From Thermoleophilia bacterium (lineage in GTDB: Bacteria; Actinomycetota; Thermoleophilia; Gaiellales; Gaiellaceae): a DNA stretch of 8,267 bases. Under the pieces are notes generated by a model that searched no databases, had not been told where the DNA came from, and was given only the letters and a program-made list of their open reading frames with translations. Shown in pieces: positions 1 through 5,883 of this stretch; within the stretch, counting starts at the first letter, position 1, and each line of letters begins with the position of its first letter. The position numbers and the translations under genes are program-made. The stretch lies in contig JAOUEK010000066.1 of the NCBI GenBank assembly GCA_029858755.1, positions 1-8,267 on the forward strand, read 5' to 3'.

Positions 1-1
1 C

Positions 2-1198
2 AGTCTTGCGATGTTCACGCTCGTCGTCTTCACGCTCGTCACGGGGACGACCTCCACCGAGTCGTTCACGAAGGCCTTCGACAACGTCGAGGAGTTCGGT
101 GGCGGGTATAACGTCCGCGGCGGCACCTCCGGCTCCGCCCCGGTCGACGACATGCAACGCGCACTCCGCTCGGCGCCCGGGATCCGGGCCGCCGACTTCA
201 CCGCGGTCGGCAGCCAGTCCGTGATCTCGCTCGACGCGACGCAGGTGGGCACGGGTCGAGCCGCCGAGGCCTATCCGGTGCGCGGCCTCGACCGCTCGTT
301 CCTCGAGCACACGACATTCGGGCTCGGAGCGATGGCGCGCGGCTATGACTCGCCACACGAGGTCTGGGCGGCGCTCGCCAACGAGCCGGGGCTCGCGGTC
401 GTCGATGCCTTCGTCGTCCCACGGCGCGACCAGTTCTCGTTCGGTGTGTACCCCGACTTCAAGCTCACCGGCTTCTACTTCGAGGACGGCGTGTTCGACC
501 CGATTCCCGTCGCAGCCGTCGACCCGCAGACCGGCGCCGTGCTCGACTTGACGGTGATCGGCGTGCTCAAGGACGTGGCGCCGCTCGAGATGATCGGGCT
601 CTCGACCTCGCAGGACACGCTGACGGCCGCCCTCCCGGGCCGTGCCCGCCCGACGATCCACTACTTCGCGACCGCGCCCGGGGTCGAGCCGGCGGAGGCG
701 GCGGCGACGCTCGAGTCGGCCTTCCTCGCCAACGGGCTCGAGGCGCAGTCGATCCAGGAGGTCGTGGACGACGCGGTCGGCGCCAACCGCACGTTCAATC
801 AGCTGATCCAGGGGTTCATGGGGCTCGGGCTCATCGTCGGGGTCGCCGCCCTCGGGGTGATCAGCGCCCGCTCGGTCGCCGAGCGCCGCCAGCAGATCGG
901 GATCCTGCGCGCAATCGGCTTCCGCCGCGGAATGGTGCAGGCGACGTTCCTGCTCGAGTCGTCGTTCGTCGCCCTGACCGCGATCGTGGTCGGGACGACG
1001 CTCGGGCTGGTGCTGGCCTGGAACATCGTCGCCGACTCGCGGCAGCAGCCGAGCTGGGAGAACCTGACGCTCGCGGTGCCGTGGTGGAACCTCCTCGTCG
1101 TCTACCTCGTCGTCTACGCGGTCGCCATGCTCGCGACGCTCGCCCCGGCCGTACGGGCCTCGCGGATCCGTCCGTCCGAGGCTCTCCGCTACCAGTAG
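2..1198 (+). CDS. FtsX/MacB-like ABC transporter permease, 5' partial
   Basis: This is the C-terminal part of an integral-membrane ABC permease of the FtsX/MacB family. The frame is open to the left edge and the first residues (around MFTLVVFTLV) look like the end of a membrane helix, so the ATG at 11 is probably internal. Numbering from that ATG, residues about 20-260 form a large extracytoplasmic domain. Three hydrophobic segments follow at about 267-286, 312-338 and 359-381. Between the first two lies SVAERRQQIGILRAIGFRR, the cytoplasmic loop typical of the FtsX domain, which couples to the ATPase. The C-terminus APAVRASRIRPSEALRYQ is the usual family ending. Such permeases work with a separate ATPase in lipid or lipoprotein handling, peptide or drug efflux, or envelope signalling. 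The substrate cannot be told here, and the ATPase is presumably upstream. The family call is firm; the role is open. Confidence 0.9.
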   Translation, partial: SLAMFTLVVFTLVTGTTSTESFTKAFDNVEEFGGGYNVRGGTSGSAPVDDMQRALRSAPGIRAADFTAVGSQSVISLDATQVGTGRAAEAYPVRGLDRSFLEHTTFGLGAMARGYDSPHEVWAALANEPGLAVVDAFVVPRRDQFSFGVYPDFKLTGFYFEDGVFDPIPVAAVDPQTGAVLDLTVIGVLKDVAPLEMIGLSTSQDTLTAALPGRARPTIHYFATAPGVEPAEAAATLESAFLANGLEAQSIQEVVDDAVGANRTFNQLIQGFMGLGLIVGVAALGVISARSVAERRQQIGILRAIGFRRGMVQATFLLESSFVALTAIVVGTTLGLVLAWNIVADSRQQPSWENLTLAVPWWNLLVVYLVVYAVAMLATLAPAVRASRIRPSEALRYQ

Positions 1199-1215
1199 CC
1201 CCGGCCGGCCCGGGC

Positions 1216-1221
1216 TACACT
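1216..1221 (+). promoter_or_regulatory. -10 box (TACACT) for leaderless deoC transcript
   Basis: TACACT matches the actinobacterial -10 consensus TANNNT. It ends 6 nt before the GTG at 1228, where transcription would start at or next to the start codon. No Shine-Dalgarno sequence precedes the GTG. I see no convincing -35 box. The same spacing recurs at two other genes in the window, which strengthens the call. Confidence 0.55.
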
Positions 1222-1227
1222 CGGACG

Positions 1228-2166
1228 GTGGCGCAGGCTCCTGCACTTCCCGGAGGCTTCGAGCTGCCCCTGGAGCCGAGGCTGCCCCGGATCGGCTCAG
1301 TCGACGCAGTCGCGCTCGAGGCCCGTGCGGCCGACCTCGCGAAGCGCTCGATCAAGCGCGAGTCGAAGCTCTTCGCGCTCGATCTCGCGGTGCGCATGAT
1401 CGACCTGACGACGCTGGAGGGGGCAGACACGCCGGGAAAGGTCGCCGCGCTCTGCTCGAAGGCGGTGCGCCCGGACCCAGTCGATCGCAGCGTTCCCTCC
1501 GTGGCCGCGGTGTGCGTCTACCCGAACCTGGTGCCGACGGCGAGGCAGCGCCTGGAGGGAACCGGGGTGAAGGTCGCGTCGGTCGCGACGGCGTTCCCGT
1601 CCGGGCAGTCACCGCTCGAGGTGAAGGTCGCCGACGTGCGGGCGGCGGTCGAGCTGGGCGCCGACGAAGTGGACATGGTGATCGATCGCGGGGCGTTCCT
1701 GTCGGGGCGCTACGCGAAGGTCTACGACGAGATCGTGCGCGTCAAGGAGGTCTGCGGGCGGACCCACCTGAAGGTGATCCTCGAGACCGGGGAGCTCGGG
1801 ACATACGACAACGTGCGCCGAGCCTCGCTGCTCGCGATGGCCGCCGGCGCGGACTTCATCAAGACCTCGACCGGCAAGGTCGCGCCGGCGGCGACGTTGC
1901 CGGTGACGCTGTGCATGCTGGAGGCGATCCGGGACGTGCACGAGGAGACGGGGCGGATGGTGGGGATGAAGCCCGCGGGCGGCATTCGCGTCGCGAAGCA
2001 GGCGATCCAGTACCTGTGCGTGCTGCACGAGACGCTCGGCGTCGCCTGGCTCACGCCCGACCTGTTCCGCTTCGGCGCCTCCTCGCTGCTCAACGACGTG
2101 CTGCAGCAGATCCGCAAGCAGAAGACCGGCGTCTACCAGTCCGGCGACTACTTCACCATTGACTGA
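1228..2166 (+). CDS. deoC: Deoxyribose-phosphate aldolase (DERA)
   Basis: This cytosolic class I aldolase cleaves 2-deoxy-D-ribose-5-phosphate to glyceraldehyde-3-phosphate and acetaldehyde, the last step of deoxynucleoside salvage. The protein has 312 residues. Visible landmarks are MIDLTTLEGADT at 57-68, CVYPN at 96-100, EVDMVID at 147-153 with the catalytic Asp149, FIKTSTGK at 210-217 with the Schiff-base Lys212, and MKPAGGIR at 247-254 with the second active-site Lys248. The length and the DLTTL element resemble the longer DERA type that includes the human enzyme, rather than the roughly 259-residue E. coli enzyme. GTG 1228 is chosen because it sits just after a -10-like box and because upstream codons overlap the preceding permease gene. 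The stop lies 1 nt before the next ATG, so it heads an operon with two ALDH-family genes. The first of these can remove the acetaldehyde product. Confidence 0.95.
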   Translation: MAQAPALPGGFELPLEPRLPRIGSVDAVALEARAADLAKRSIKRESKLFALDLAVRMIDLTTLEGADTPGKVAALCSKAVRPDPVDRSVPSVAAVCVYPNLVPTARQRLEGTGVKVASVATAFPSGQSPLEVKVADVRAAVELGADEVDMVIDRGAFLSGRYAKVYDEIVRVKEVCGRTHLKVILETGELGTYDNVRRASLLAMAAGADFIKTSTGKVAPAATLPVTLCMLEAIRDVHEETGRMVGMKPAGGIRVAKQAIQYLCVLHETLGVAWLTPDLFRFGASSLLNDVLQQIRKQKTGVYQSGDYFTID

Positions 2167-2167
2167 G

Positions 2168-3646
2168 ATGAGCGACGTCGCGAAGAGGGGTACGGCCGTC
2201 CCCGCCCCGCTCGCCTGGGACTACGCGCCCGCGCCGGAGGCGCGCGACATCGTCTCCTTCGAGGCCCGCTACGGCCTCTATATCGGCGGCGAGGTCGTGG
2301 AGCCGCGCTCGGGCGAGTGGTACTCGACGATCTCTCCGGCGACCGAGGAGCACCTGGCAGAGGTCGCGACCGCGCGCACCGAGGACGTCGACGTCGCGGT
2401 TCAGGCTGCGCGCGACGCGTTCGAGAACGGCTGGTCGAGCCTGCGTCCGGGCGAGCGGGCGAAGTACCTGTTCCGGATCGCGCGCATCCTGCTGGAGCGC
2501 TCGCGCGAGTTCGCGGTCGCCGAGTCCCTGAACAGCGGCAAGCCGATCAAGGAGTCGCGCGACGTCGACCTCCCGATCTCGGCTGCCCACTTCTTCTACT
2601 ACGCGGGCTGGGCGGACAAGCTGGAGTACGCGTTCCCGAACCGGAGCCCCCGTCCGCTCGGCGTGGCGGGCCAGATCATCCCGTGGAACTTCCCGCTGCT
2701 GATGCTCGCCTGGAAGATCGCGCCGGCGCTCGCGTGCGGCAACACCGTGGTGCTGAAGCCGTCGCACACGACGCCGCTGACGGCGCTCCTGTTCACCGAC
2801 GTCTGTCGCCAGGCGGGGCTGCCGCCCGGCGTCGTCAACATCGTCACCGGCGACGGGCGGACGGGGGCGGACCTCGTGCGGCATCCCGACGTCGACAAGA
2901 TCGCCTTCACCGGCTCCACGGAGGTCGGCAAGGACATCCAGCGCGCGGTTGCCGGGACGCGCAAGCGGCTCACGCTCGAGCTCGGTGGTAAGGCGGCGAA
3001 CATCGTCTTCGACGACGCGGCCCTCGATCAGGCGATCGAGGGGATCATCAACGGCATCTACTTCAACCAGGGCGAGGTCTGCTGTGCGGGCTCCCGGCTG
3101 CTCGTGCAGGAGTCGATCTACGAGCAGGTGATCGCGAAGCTCAAGCGGCGCATGGAGACGCTCCGTGTCGGCGATCCGCTGGACAAGAACACCGATGTCG
3201 GCGCGATCAACTCGCGGGAGCAGCTCGAGCGGATCACCGAGCTGGTGGCGAGCGGGGAGGAGGAAGGGGCGGAGATCTTCCAGCCGTCGTGCGCGTTGCC
3301 GGAACGGGGCTTCTGGTTCAGGCCGACGGTCTTCACCAATGTCGCGCAGAGCTACCGCATCGCCCAGGAGGAGATCTTCGGCCCGGTGCTCAGCGTGCTC
3401 ACGTTCCGCACGCCGGACGAGGCGGTGGAGAAGGCGAACAACACGGCCTACGGGCTGTCGGCCGGCGTCTGGACCGAGAAGGGCTCACGGATCCTGTGGA
3501 TGGCGGAGCGCCTTCGCGCCGGCGTGGTCTGGGCGAACACGTTCAACCGCTTCGACCCCGCGTCGCCGTTCGGCGGCTACAAGGAGTCGGGCTTCGGCCG
3601 CGAGGGCGGCCGCCACGGGCTCGAGGCCTACCTGAGGTTCGACTGA
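2168..3646 (+). CDS. NAD(P)-dependent aldehyde dehydrogenase
   Basis: This complete ALDH-superfamily enzyme of 492 residues oxidises an aldehyde to the acid with NAD(P)+. Acetaldehyde from the upstream DeoC is the likely substrate. Signatures in order: PWNFP at 172-176 with oxyanion Asn174, VVLKPS at 194-199 with cofactor Lys197, FTGSTEVG at 247-254, LELGGK at 270-275 with general base Glu271, FNQGEVCCAGSR at 299-310 with nucleophile Cys305, and EEIFGPV at 401-407. An N-terminal extension of about 36 residues precedes the usual YIGGE start of the fold. The protein ends at HGLEAYLRFD, without the KTV-type final strand found in many ALDHs. ATG 2168 follows the deoC stop by 1 nt. An in-frame TTG at 2159 inside deoC is an alternative start, and neither has a good ribosome site. 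The stop overlaps the next start codon (TGATG), indicating translational coupling. Function is firm; the substrate is inferred from context. Confidence 0.95.
   Translation: MSDVAKRGTAVPAPLAWDYAPAPEARDIVSFEARYGLYIGGEVVEPRSGEWYSTISPATEEHLAEVATARTEDVDVAVQAARDAFENGWSSLRPGERAKYLFRIARILLERSREFAVAESLNSGKPIKESRDVDLPISAAHFFYYAGWADKLEYAFPNRSPRPLGVAGQIIPWNFPLLMLAWKIAPALACGNTVVLKPSHTTPLTALLFTDVCRQAGLPPGVVNIVTGDGRTGADLVRHPDVDKIAFTGSTEVGKDIQRAVAGTRKRLTLELGGKAANIVFDDAALDQAIEGIINGIYFNQGEVCCAGSRLLVQESIYEQVIAKLKRRMETLRVGDPLDKNTDVGAINSREQLERITELVASGEEEGAEIFQPSCALPERGFWFRPTVFTNVAQSYRIAQEEIFGPVLSVLTFRTPDEAVEKANNTAYGLSAGVWTEKGSRILWMAERLRAGVVWANTFNRFDPASPFGGYKESGFGREGGRHGLEAYLRFD
3634..3637 (+). promoter_or_regulatory. 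Shine-Dalgarno site GAGG for the pseudo-ALDH gene
   Basis: GAGG lies 8 nt before the ATG at 3646, inside the last codons of the upstream ALDH gene. It supports that start and coupled translation across the TGATG overlap. It contrasts with the Shine-Dalgarno-less starts of the operon-leading genes. Confidence 0.5.
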
Positions 3647-4440
3647 TGGCGCGACTGCCCGTGCGCAAGACGTACAAGCTGTACGTGGGCGGCGCCTTCC
3701 CGCGCTCGGAGTCCGGGCGGACGTACGAGGCCGAGGGGCAGAACGTCGCCCGGGCCTCCCGCAAGGACGTCCGCGACGCGGTGCGCGCCGCGCGTGGCGC
3801 CTATCCCGGGTGGGCGGGCGCGACCGCCTACAACCGCGGTCAGGTGCTGTACCGGCTCGCGGAGATGATGGAGGCCCGCGCCTCCGACCTGGCGGCCGTG
3901 TGCTCCGGCCCGGCGGAGGTGGAGGCCGCCGTCGACCAGGTCGTCTGGTATGCGGGCTGGGCCGACAAGCTGCCGCAGGTGCTCGGCGGCACGAACCCCG
4001 TCGCGGGGCCCTACTTCAACTTCACGATCCCGGAGCCGACCGGCGTCGTCGCGCTGATCGCCCCGGACGAGCCGCCTCTCGGCGGCCTCGTCTCCCGCGT
4101 CGCCCCTGCCGTCGTCGGCGGGAACGCGGTCGTCGTCGTGGCCTCCGAGCTCCATCCGCTCGCGGCGATCGAGTTCGCCGAGTGTTGCGCCACGAGCGAC
4201 CTCCCGGGAGGCGTGGTCAATGTCCTCACCGGGCTGCAGGGCGAGCTCGCCCCTGTGCTGGCCGCCCACATGGACGTCAACGCGATCGACCTCACCGGCG
4301 TCGAGGGTGACGGCGCCGAGCTCGAGCGCGTCGCCGCGGAGAACGTGAAGCGGGTCGTGCGCCAGGCGGACGAGCAGAGCCCGTGGGAGATCGCCATGTT
4401 CCTCGAGCTCAAGACCGTCTGGCATCCGATCGGCGCTTGA
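3646..4440 (+). CDS. Truncated aldehyde dehydrogenase-family protein, predicted non-catalytic
   Basis: This 264-residue protein has an ALDH NAD-binding-domain fold but lacks the catalytic domain. ALDH-like elements are YKLYVGGAFPRSESG (10-24), YNRGQVLYRLAEMMEAR (62-78), YAGWADK (102-108, identical to residues 145-151 of the upstream ALDH), TGVVALIAP (132-140) and LPGGVVNVLTG (186-196). Key sites are changed: PWNFP reads APDEPP (139-144), LKPS reads VVAS (164-167) and GSTEVG reads GVEGDG (218-223). No Cys-containing NQGxxC or LELGGK region exists. After about residue 245 the chain jumps to FLELKTVWHPIGA, an ALDH-type C-terminal strand, as if the middle had been removed cleanly. The frame is intact, the Shine-Dalgarno site is good and coding bias is normal, so it is not a decayed gene. 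From memory, unchecked, Streptomyces encodes similar short proteins beside deoC and an ALDH. Likely a partner or regulator of the upstream ALDH, or a ligand-binding protein. Confidence 0.85.
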   Translation: MARLPVRKTYKLYVGGAFPRSESGRTYEAEGQNVARASRKDVRDAVRAARGAYPGWAGATAYNRGQVLYRLAEMMEARASDLAAVCSGPAEVEAAVDQVVWYAGWADKLPQVLGGTNPVAGPYFNFTIPEPTGVVALIAPDEPPLGGLVSRVAPAVVGGNAVVVVASELHPLAAIEFAECCATSDLPGGVVNVLTGLQGELAPVLAAHMDVNAIDLTGVEGDGAELERVAAENVKRVVRQADEQSPWEIAMFLELKTVWHPIGA

Positions 4441-4451
4441 CCCGCCGATCG
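4427..4451 (+). terminator. Hairpin spanning the end of the deoC operon
   Basis: CGATCGGCG (4427-4435) and CGCCGATCG (4443-4451) form a perfect 9-bp stem with a 7-nt loop, CTTGACC, that holds the TGA stop codon (4438-4440). A short CTTTCC follows about ten bases later instead of a true U-tract, as is common for actinobacterial terminators. Its position at the end of the operon, facing a convergent gene, supports termination or 3'-end protection. Confidence 0.45.
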
Positions 4452-4513
4452 CGACGAGCGGCTTTCCAGCGGGGCACCCCAACCCACCACCCACTGTTCA
4501 TTCTGCCGCCGTC

Positions 4514-4550
4514 CGATGTCGATGTTGGCAACGACTCCGAATCGACATCG
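4514..4550. repeat. Perfect 10-bp inverted repeat in the convergent intergenic gap
   Basis: CGATGTCGAT (4514-4523) and ATCGACATCG (4541-4550) are exact inverted copies separated by 17 nt. They lie in the 234-base gap between the pseudo-ALDH gene and the convergent kinase gene (4441-4674). The stretch around 4490-4565 has visibly more A+T than the rest of the window. No U-tract follows on either strand, so a simple intrinsic terminator is not supported. It could be a protein-binding site, an RNA hairpin, or a remnant. I see no gene in the remainder of the gap. Confidence 0.4.
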
Positions 4551-4556
4551 TGTCGA
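4542..4556. repeat. 15-base palindrome overlapping the right arm
   Basis: TCGACA-TCG-TGTCGA is a palindrome with a 3-nt centre. It shares most of its left half with the right arm of the larger inverted repeat, so the two pairings are mutually exclusive in RNA. It is dyad-shaped like a repressor site, but no promoter is evident nearby. Chance is not excluded in a region rich in TCGA. Confidence 0.25.
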
Positions 4557-4674
4557 CTGTGTGGCGCCGCTCGTCGTCGATGGACGGGGCACGAGTGCCG
4601 CTGGCCGGTGCGGGCGAGCTCGCGGCCACACCGTGGGTAGCACCCGGGCGCGCGACAGCCCAGGCGGTCGAGGG

Positions 4675-5208
4675 CTACCGTCCGAGCAGGCCGTCGACCG
4701 CGATGCTCGCCTCGCCGAGCCGCTGCTCGAGCGTGCCCTCGAGCAGGAGCCACGGTGCGCCGCTAGCGCGCGCGCGCTCGACCAGGCGGTGGTGCATCCA
4801 GCGTCGTTGCCCCTCGAACTCCCTGATCTCGTCGCCCGCCCACGGCACGTCGAGCCCGCACACGAGGAACAGGTCGTAGGCGCGTGCGGCGAGCTCCTCG
4901 AAGCCGTGCGCCGGCGTGCCGAGATACATCTCGTGGAACAGCGCGGTCGTGAACGCGTCCGTGTCGGAGAAGAGGATGCGCTGCGCGAGCCCGGCGAGGA
5001 AGTCCTCGTACCAGCAGTGGAGCCGGGCGATGTGTGTGAACTCGTCGCTCGACCAGGCGGCCTCGCGGTCACGGCCGAGCTCCGTGTACGGGCGTCCGAA
5101 CTCCGGGTTGAACAGCGTGTCGTAGGTGGCCGCGAGAGCGCGTGCCAGGGTCGTCTTCCCCGTCGACTCGGCCCCCAGCAGGCAGACGCGGCGGATCGGA
5201 GTGCTCAC
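4675..5208 (-). CDS. NadR-type ribosylnicotinamide kinase-like P-loop protein
   Basis: The 177-residue protein resembles the C-terminal kinase domain of NadR, which phosphorylates nicotinamide riboside to NMN in NAD salvage. It starts MSTPIRRVCLLGAESTGKTT, with Walker A GAESTGKT at 12-19. Next come a NadR-like FNPEFGRPY (33-41), a segment SSDEFTHIARLHCWYEDF (53-70), an acidic strand LFSDTDAFTT (79-88) matching the IDTD-F-TT element of NadR, and VPWAGDEIRE (121-130), matching its PWVADG-R element. There is no helix-turn-helix or NMN adenylyltransferase domain, and no pnuC transporter nearby. The start is GTG 5208, which places Walker A at the usual distance; no Shine-Dalgarno or -10 box was seen. 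The gene converges on the deoC operon and diverges from the TrpC-like gene across 76 bp. Family is well supported; the true substrate (nicotinamide riboside or another nucleoside) is not proven. Confidence 0.85.
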   Translation of the reverse strand: MSTPIRRVCLLGAESTGKTTLARALAATYDTLFNPEFGRPYTELGRDREAAWSSDEFTHIARLHCWYEDFLAGLAQRILFSDTDAFTTALFHEMYLGTPAHGFEELAARAYDLFLVCGLDVPWAGDEIREFEGQRRWMHHRLVERARASGAPWLLLEGTLEQRLGEASIAVDGLLGR

Positions 5209-5271
5209 GCACGCGGAGTCTCGCGGCGACGCCGGATGCCGCGCCCGCGAACCGCCGGGCGCCCGGGGCAG

Positions 5272-5277
5272 TACGAT
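5272..5277 (+). promoter_or_regulatory. -10 box (TACGAT) for leaderless transcript
   Basis: TACGAT fits TANNNT and ends 7 nt before the GTG at 5285, the spacing expected when the start codon is at the transcript's 5' end. The rest of the 76-bp divergent gap (5209-5284) shows no Shine-Dalgarno sequence and no clear -35 element. Confidence 0.5.
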
Positions 5278-5284
5278 CAGCGCC

Positions 5285-5866
5285 GTGAGCGGTGCGCGAC
5301 GGCTGAGCCAGGCGATCTCCGAGGGCGAGCGCATCTCGATCCTCGTCGAGGTCCGGGACGGTGAGGGAGCGCAGGCCGCCGGGGAGCAGGGCGCCGAGGG
5401 CATCGTGCTCCGCGGCCTGGCGGAAGGCGTCGGCGACCGCTCCGACCTGCCGCTGCTCGTCTACGGCCCCTCGCTCCGGCATGCCGCCGACGTGTCGGCA
5501 GACGCCGTCGTCCTCGTTGCGGACGACGACGAGCACGTCCTCGCCGAGCAGGTCGAGCAGGCGCATGCGCTCGGGCTCGAGTGCGTGATCCGGGTCGGCG
5601 ACGAGGACGGCCTGGAGCGTGTGCTCGAGCACCTCGACCCCGAGATCCTGCTGCTCGTCGCCGAGGACGTGGACGACGACGAGGCCCCCCTCGACCGGCT
5701 GCTCGCGCTGCTCCCCGACATCCCCGCCGGCAAGCTGGCGATCGCCGAGCTCGCCGGTGCGGCGAGCCACGACGTGCAGGAGCTCCAGCGTGCCGGCGTC
5801 GACGCCGTGCTCGTGAGCGACACCGACGTCCGCGCCCTCGTCGGCGACGTCCCGCCCGACGTCTGA
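5285..5866 (+). CDS. Degenerate indole-3-glycerol-phosphate synthase-like (TrpC-like) barrel protein
   Basis: This acidic protein of 193 residues follows the order of a TrpC beta/alpha barrel but is short (TrpC is usually about 250-270). Recognisable stretches: ISILVEVRD (17-25) for the first strand, AAGEQGAEGIVL (31-42), DLPLLVYG (54-61), ADAVVLVADD (72-81), LGLECVIRV (97-105), and AIAELAGAASHDVQELQRAG (152-171) followed by VDAVLVSDT (172-180). The last two parallel the TrpC ESGI...DV..L...GA.a.LVGe region. Most expected catalytic residues are replaced: the Lys after the first-strand Glu is Arg24, the K of LRKDF is gone, the E of LVEVH is Arg103, NNR reads VAED, and the S of ESGI is Leu156. 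Glu22 and Glu155 remain. IGPS activity is therefore doubtful, and no trp genes are nearby. GTG 5285 is chosen for the -10 box just before it. Function unknown; the fold is inferred. Confidence 0.7.
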   Translation: MSGARRLSQAISEGERISILVEVRDGEGAQAAGEQGAEGIVLRGLAEGVGDRSDLPLLVYGPSLRHAADVSADAVVLVADDDEHVLAEQVEQAHALGLECVIRVGDEDGLERVLEHLDPEILLLVAEDVDDDEAPLDRLLALLPDIPAGKLAIAELAGAASHDVQELQRAGVDAVLVSDTDVRALVGDVPPDV

Positions 5867-5883
5867 TCCGGCTGGGGCCGGCC

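Noticed and set aside
1197..1216. GC-rich dyad AGCCC...GGGCT just after the permease stop, a possible terminator
   Set aside because: The stem has a central mismatch and only a 4-base CCGG loop, there is no U-tract, and it runs into the deoC -10 box. Dyads like this are expected by chance in such GC-rich sequence.
1081..1227. Upstream extension of the deoC frame to an ATG at 1081
   Set aside because: It would overlap the permease gene by more than 100 bases and gives an Arg/Pro-rich stretch unlike DERA. GTG 1228 has a matching -10 box.
3646..4440. Annotating the short ALDH-like gene as a pseudogene
   Set aside because: There is no frameshift or internal stop, the ribosome site and coupling are intact, and it ends in an ordered ALDH-like C-terminal strand. 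It looks maintained rather than decaying.
3628..4494. A 288-codon minus-strand frame opposite the pseudo-ALDH gene
   Set aside because: Its composition mirrors the third-position GC bias of the opposite gene. The plus-strand frame has clear ALDH similarity and a ribosome site.
4453..4575. Distant inverted pair GACGAGCGGC (4453-4462) and GCCGCTCGTC (4566-4575)
   Set aside because: Ten bases of GC-rich, codon-like sequence more than 100 bases apart is weak evidence, and no flanking target duplication or transposase gene supports a mobile element.
4516..5364. A 282-codon plus-strand frame covering the intergenic gap and the kinase gene
   Set aside because: It runs antisense to the clearly recognisable NadR-like gene and its product is Arg/Glu/Ala-rich without motifs. 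Its start falls inside the inverted repeat.
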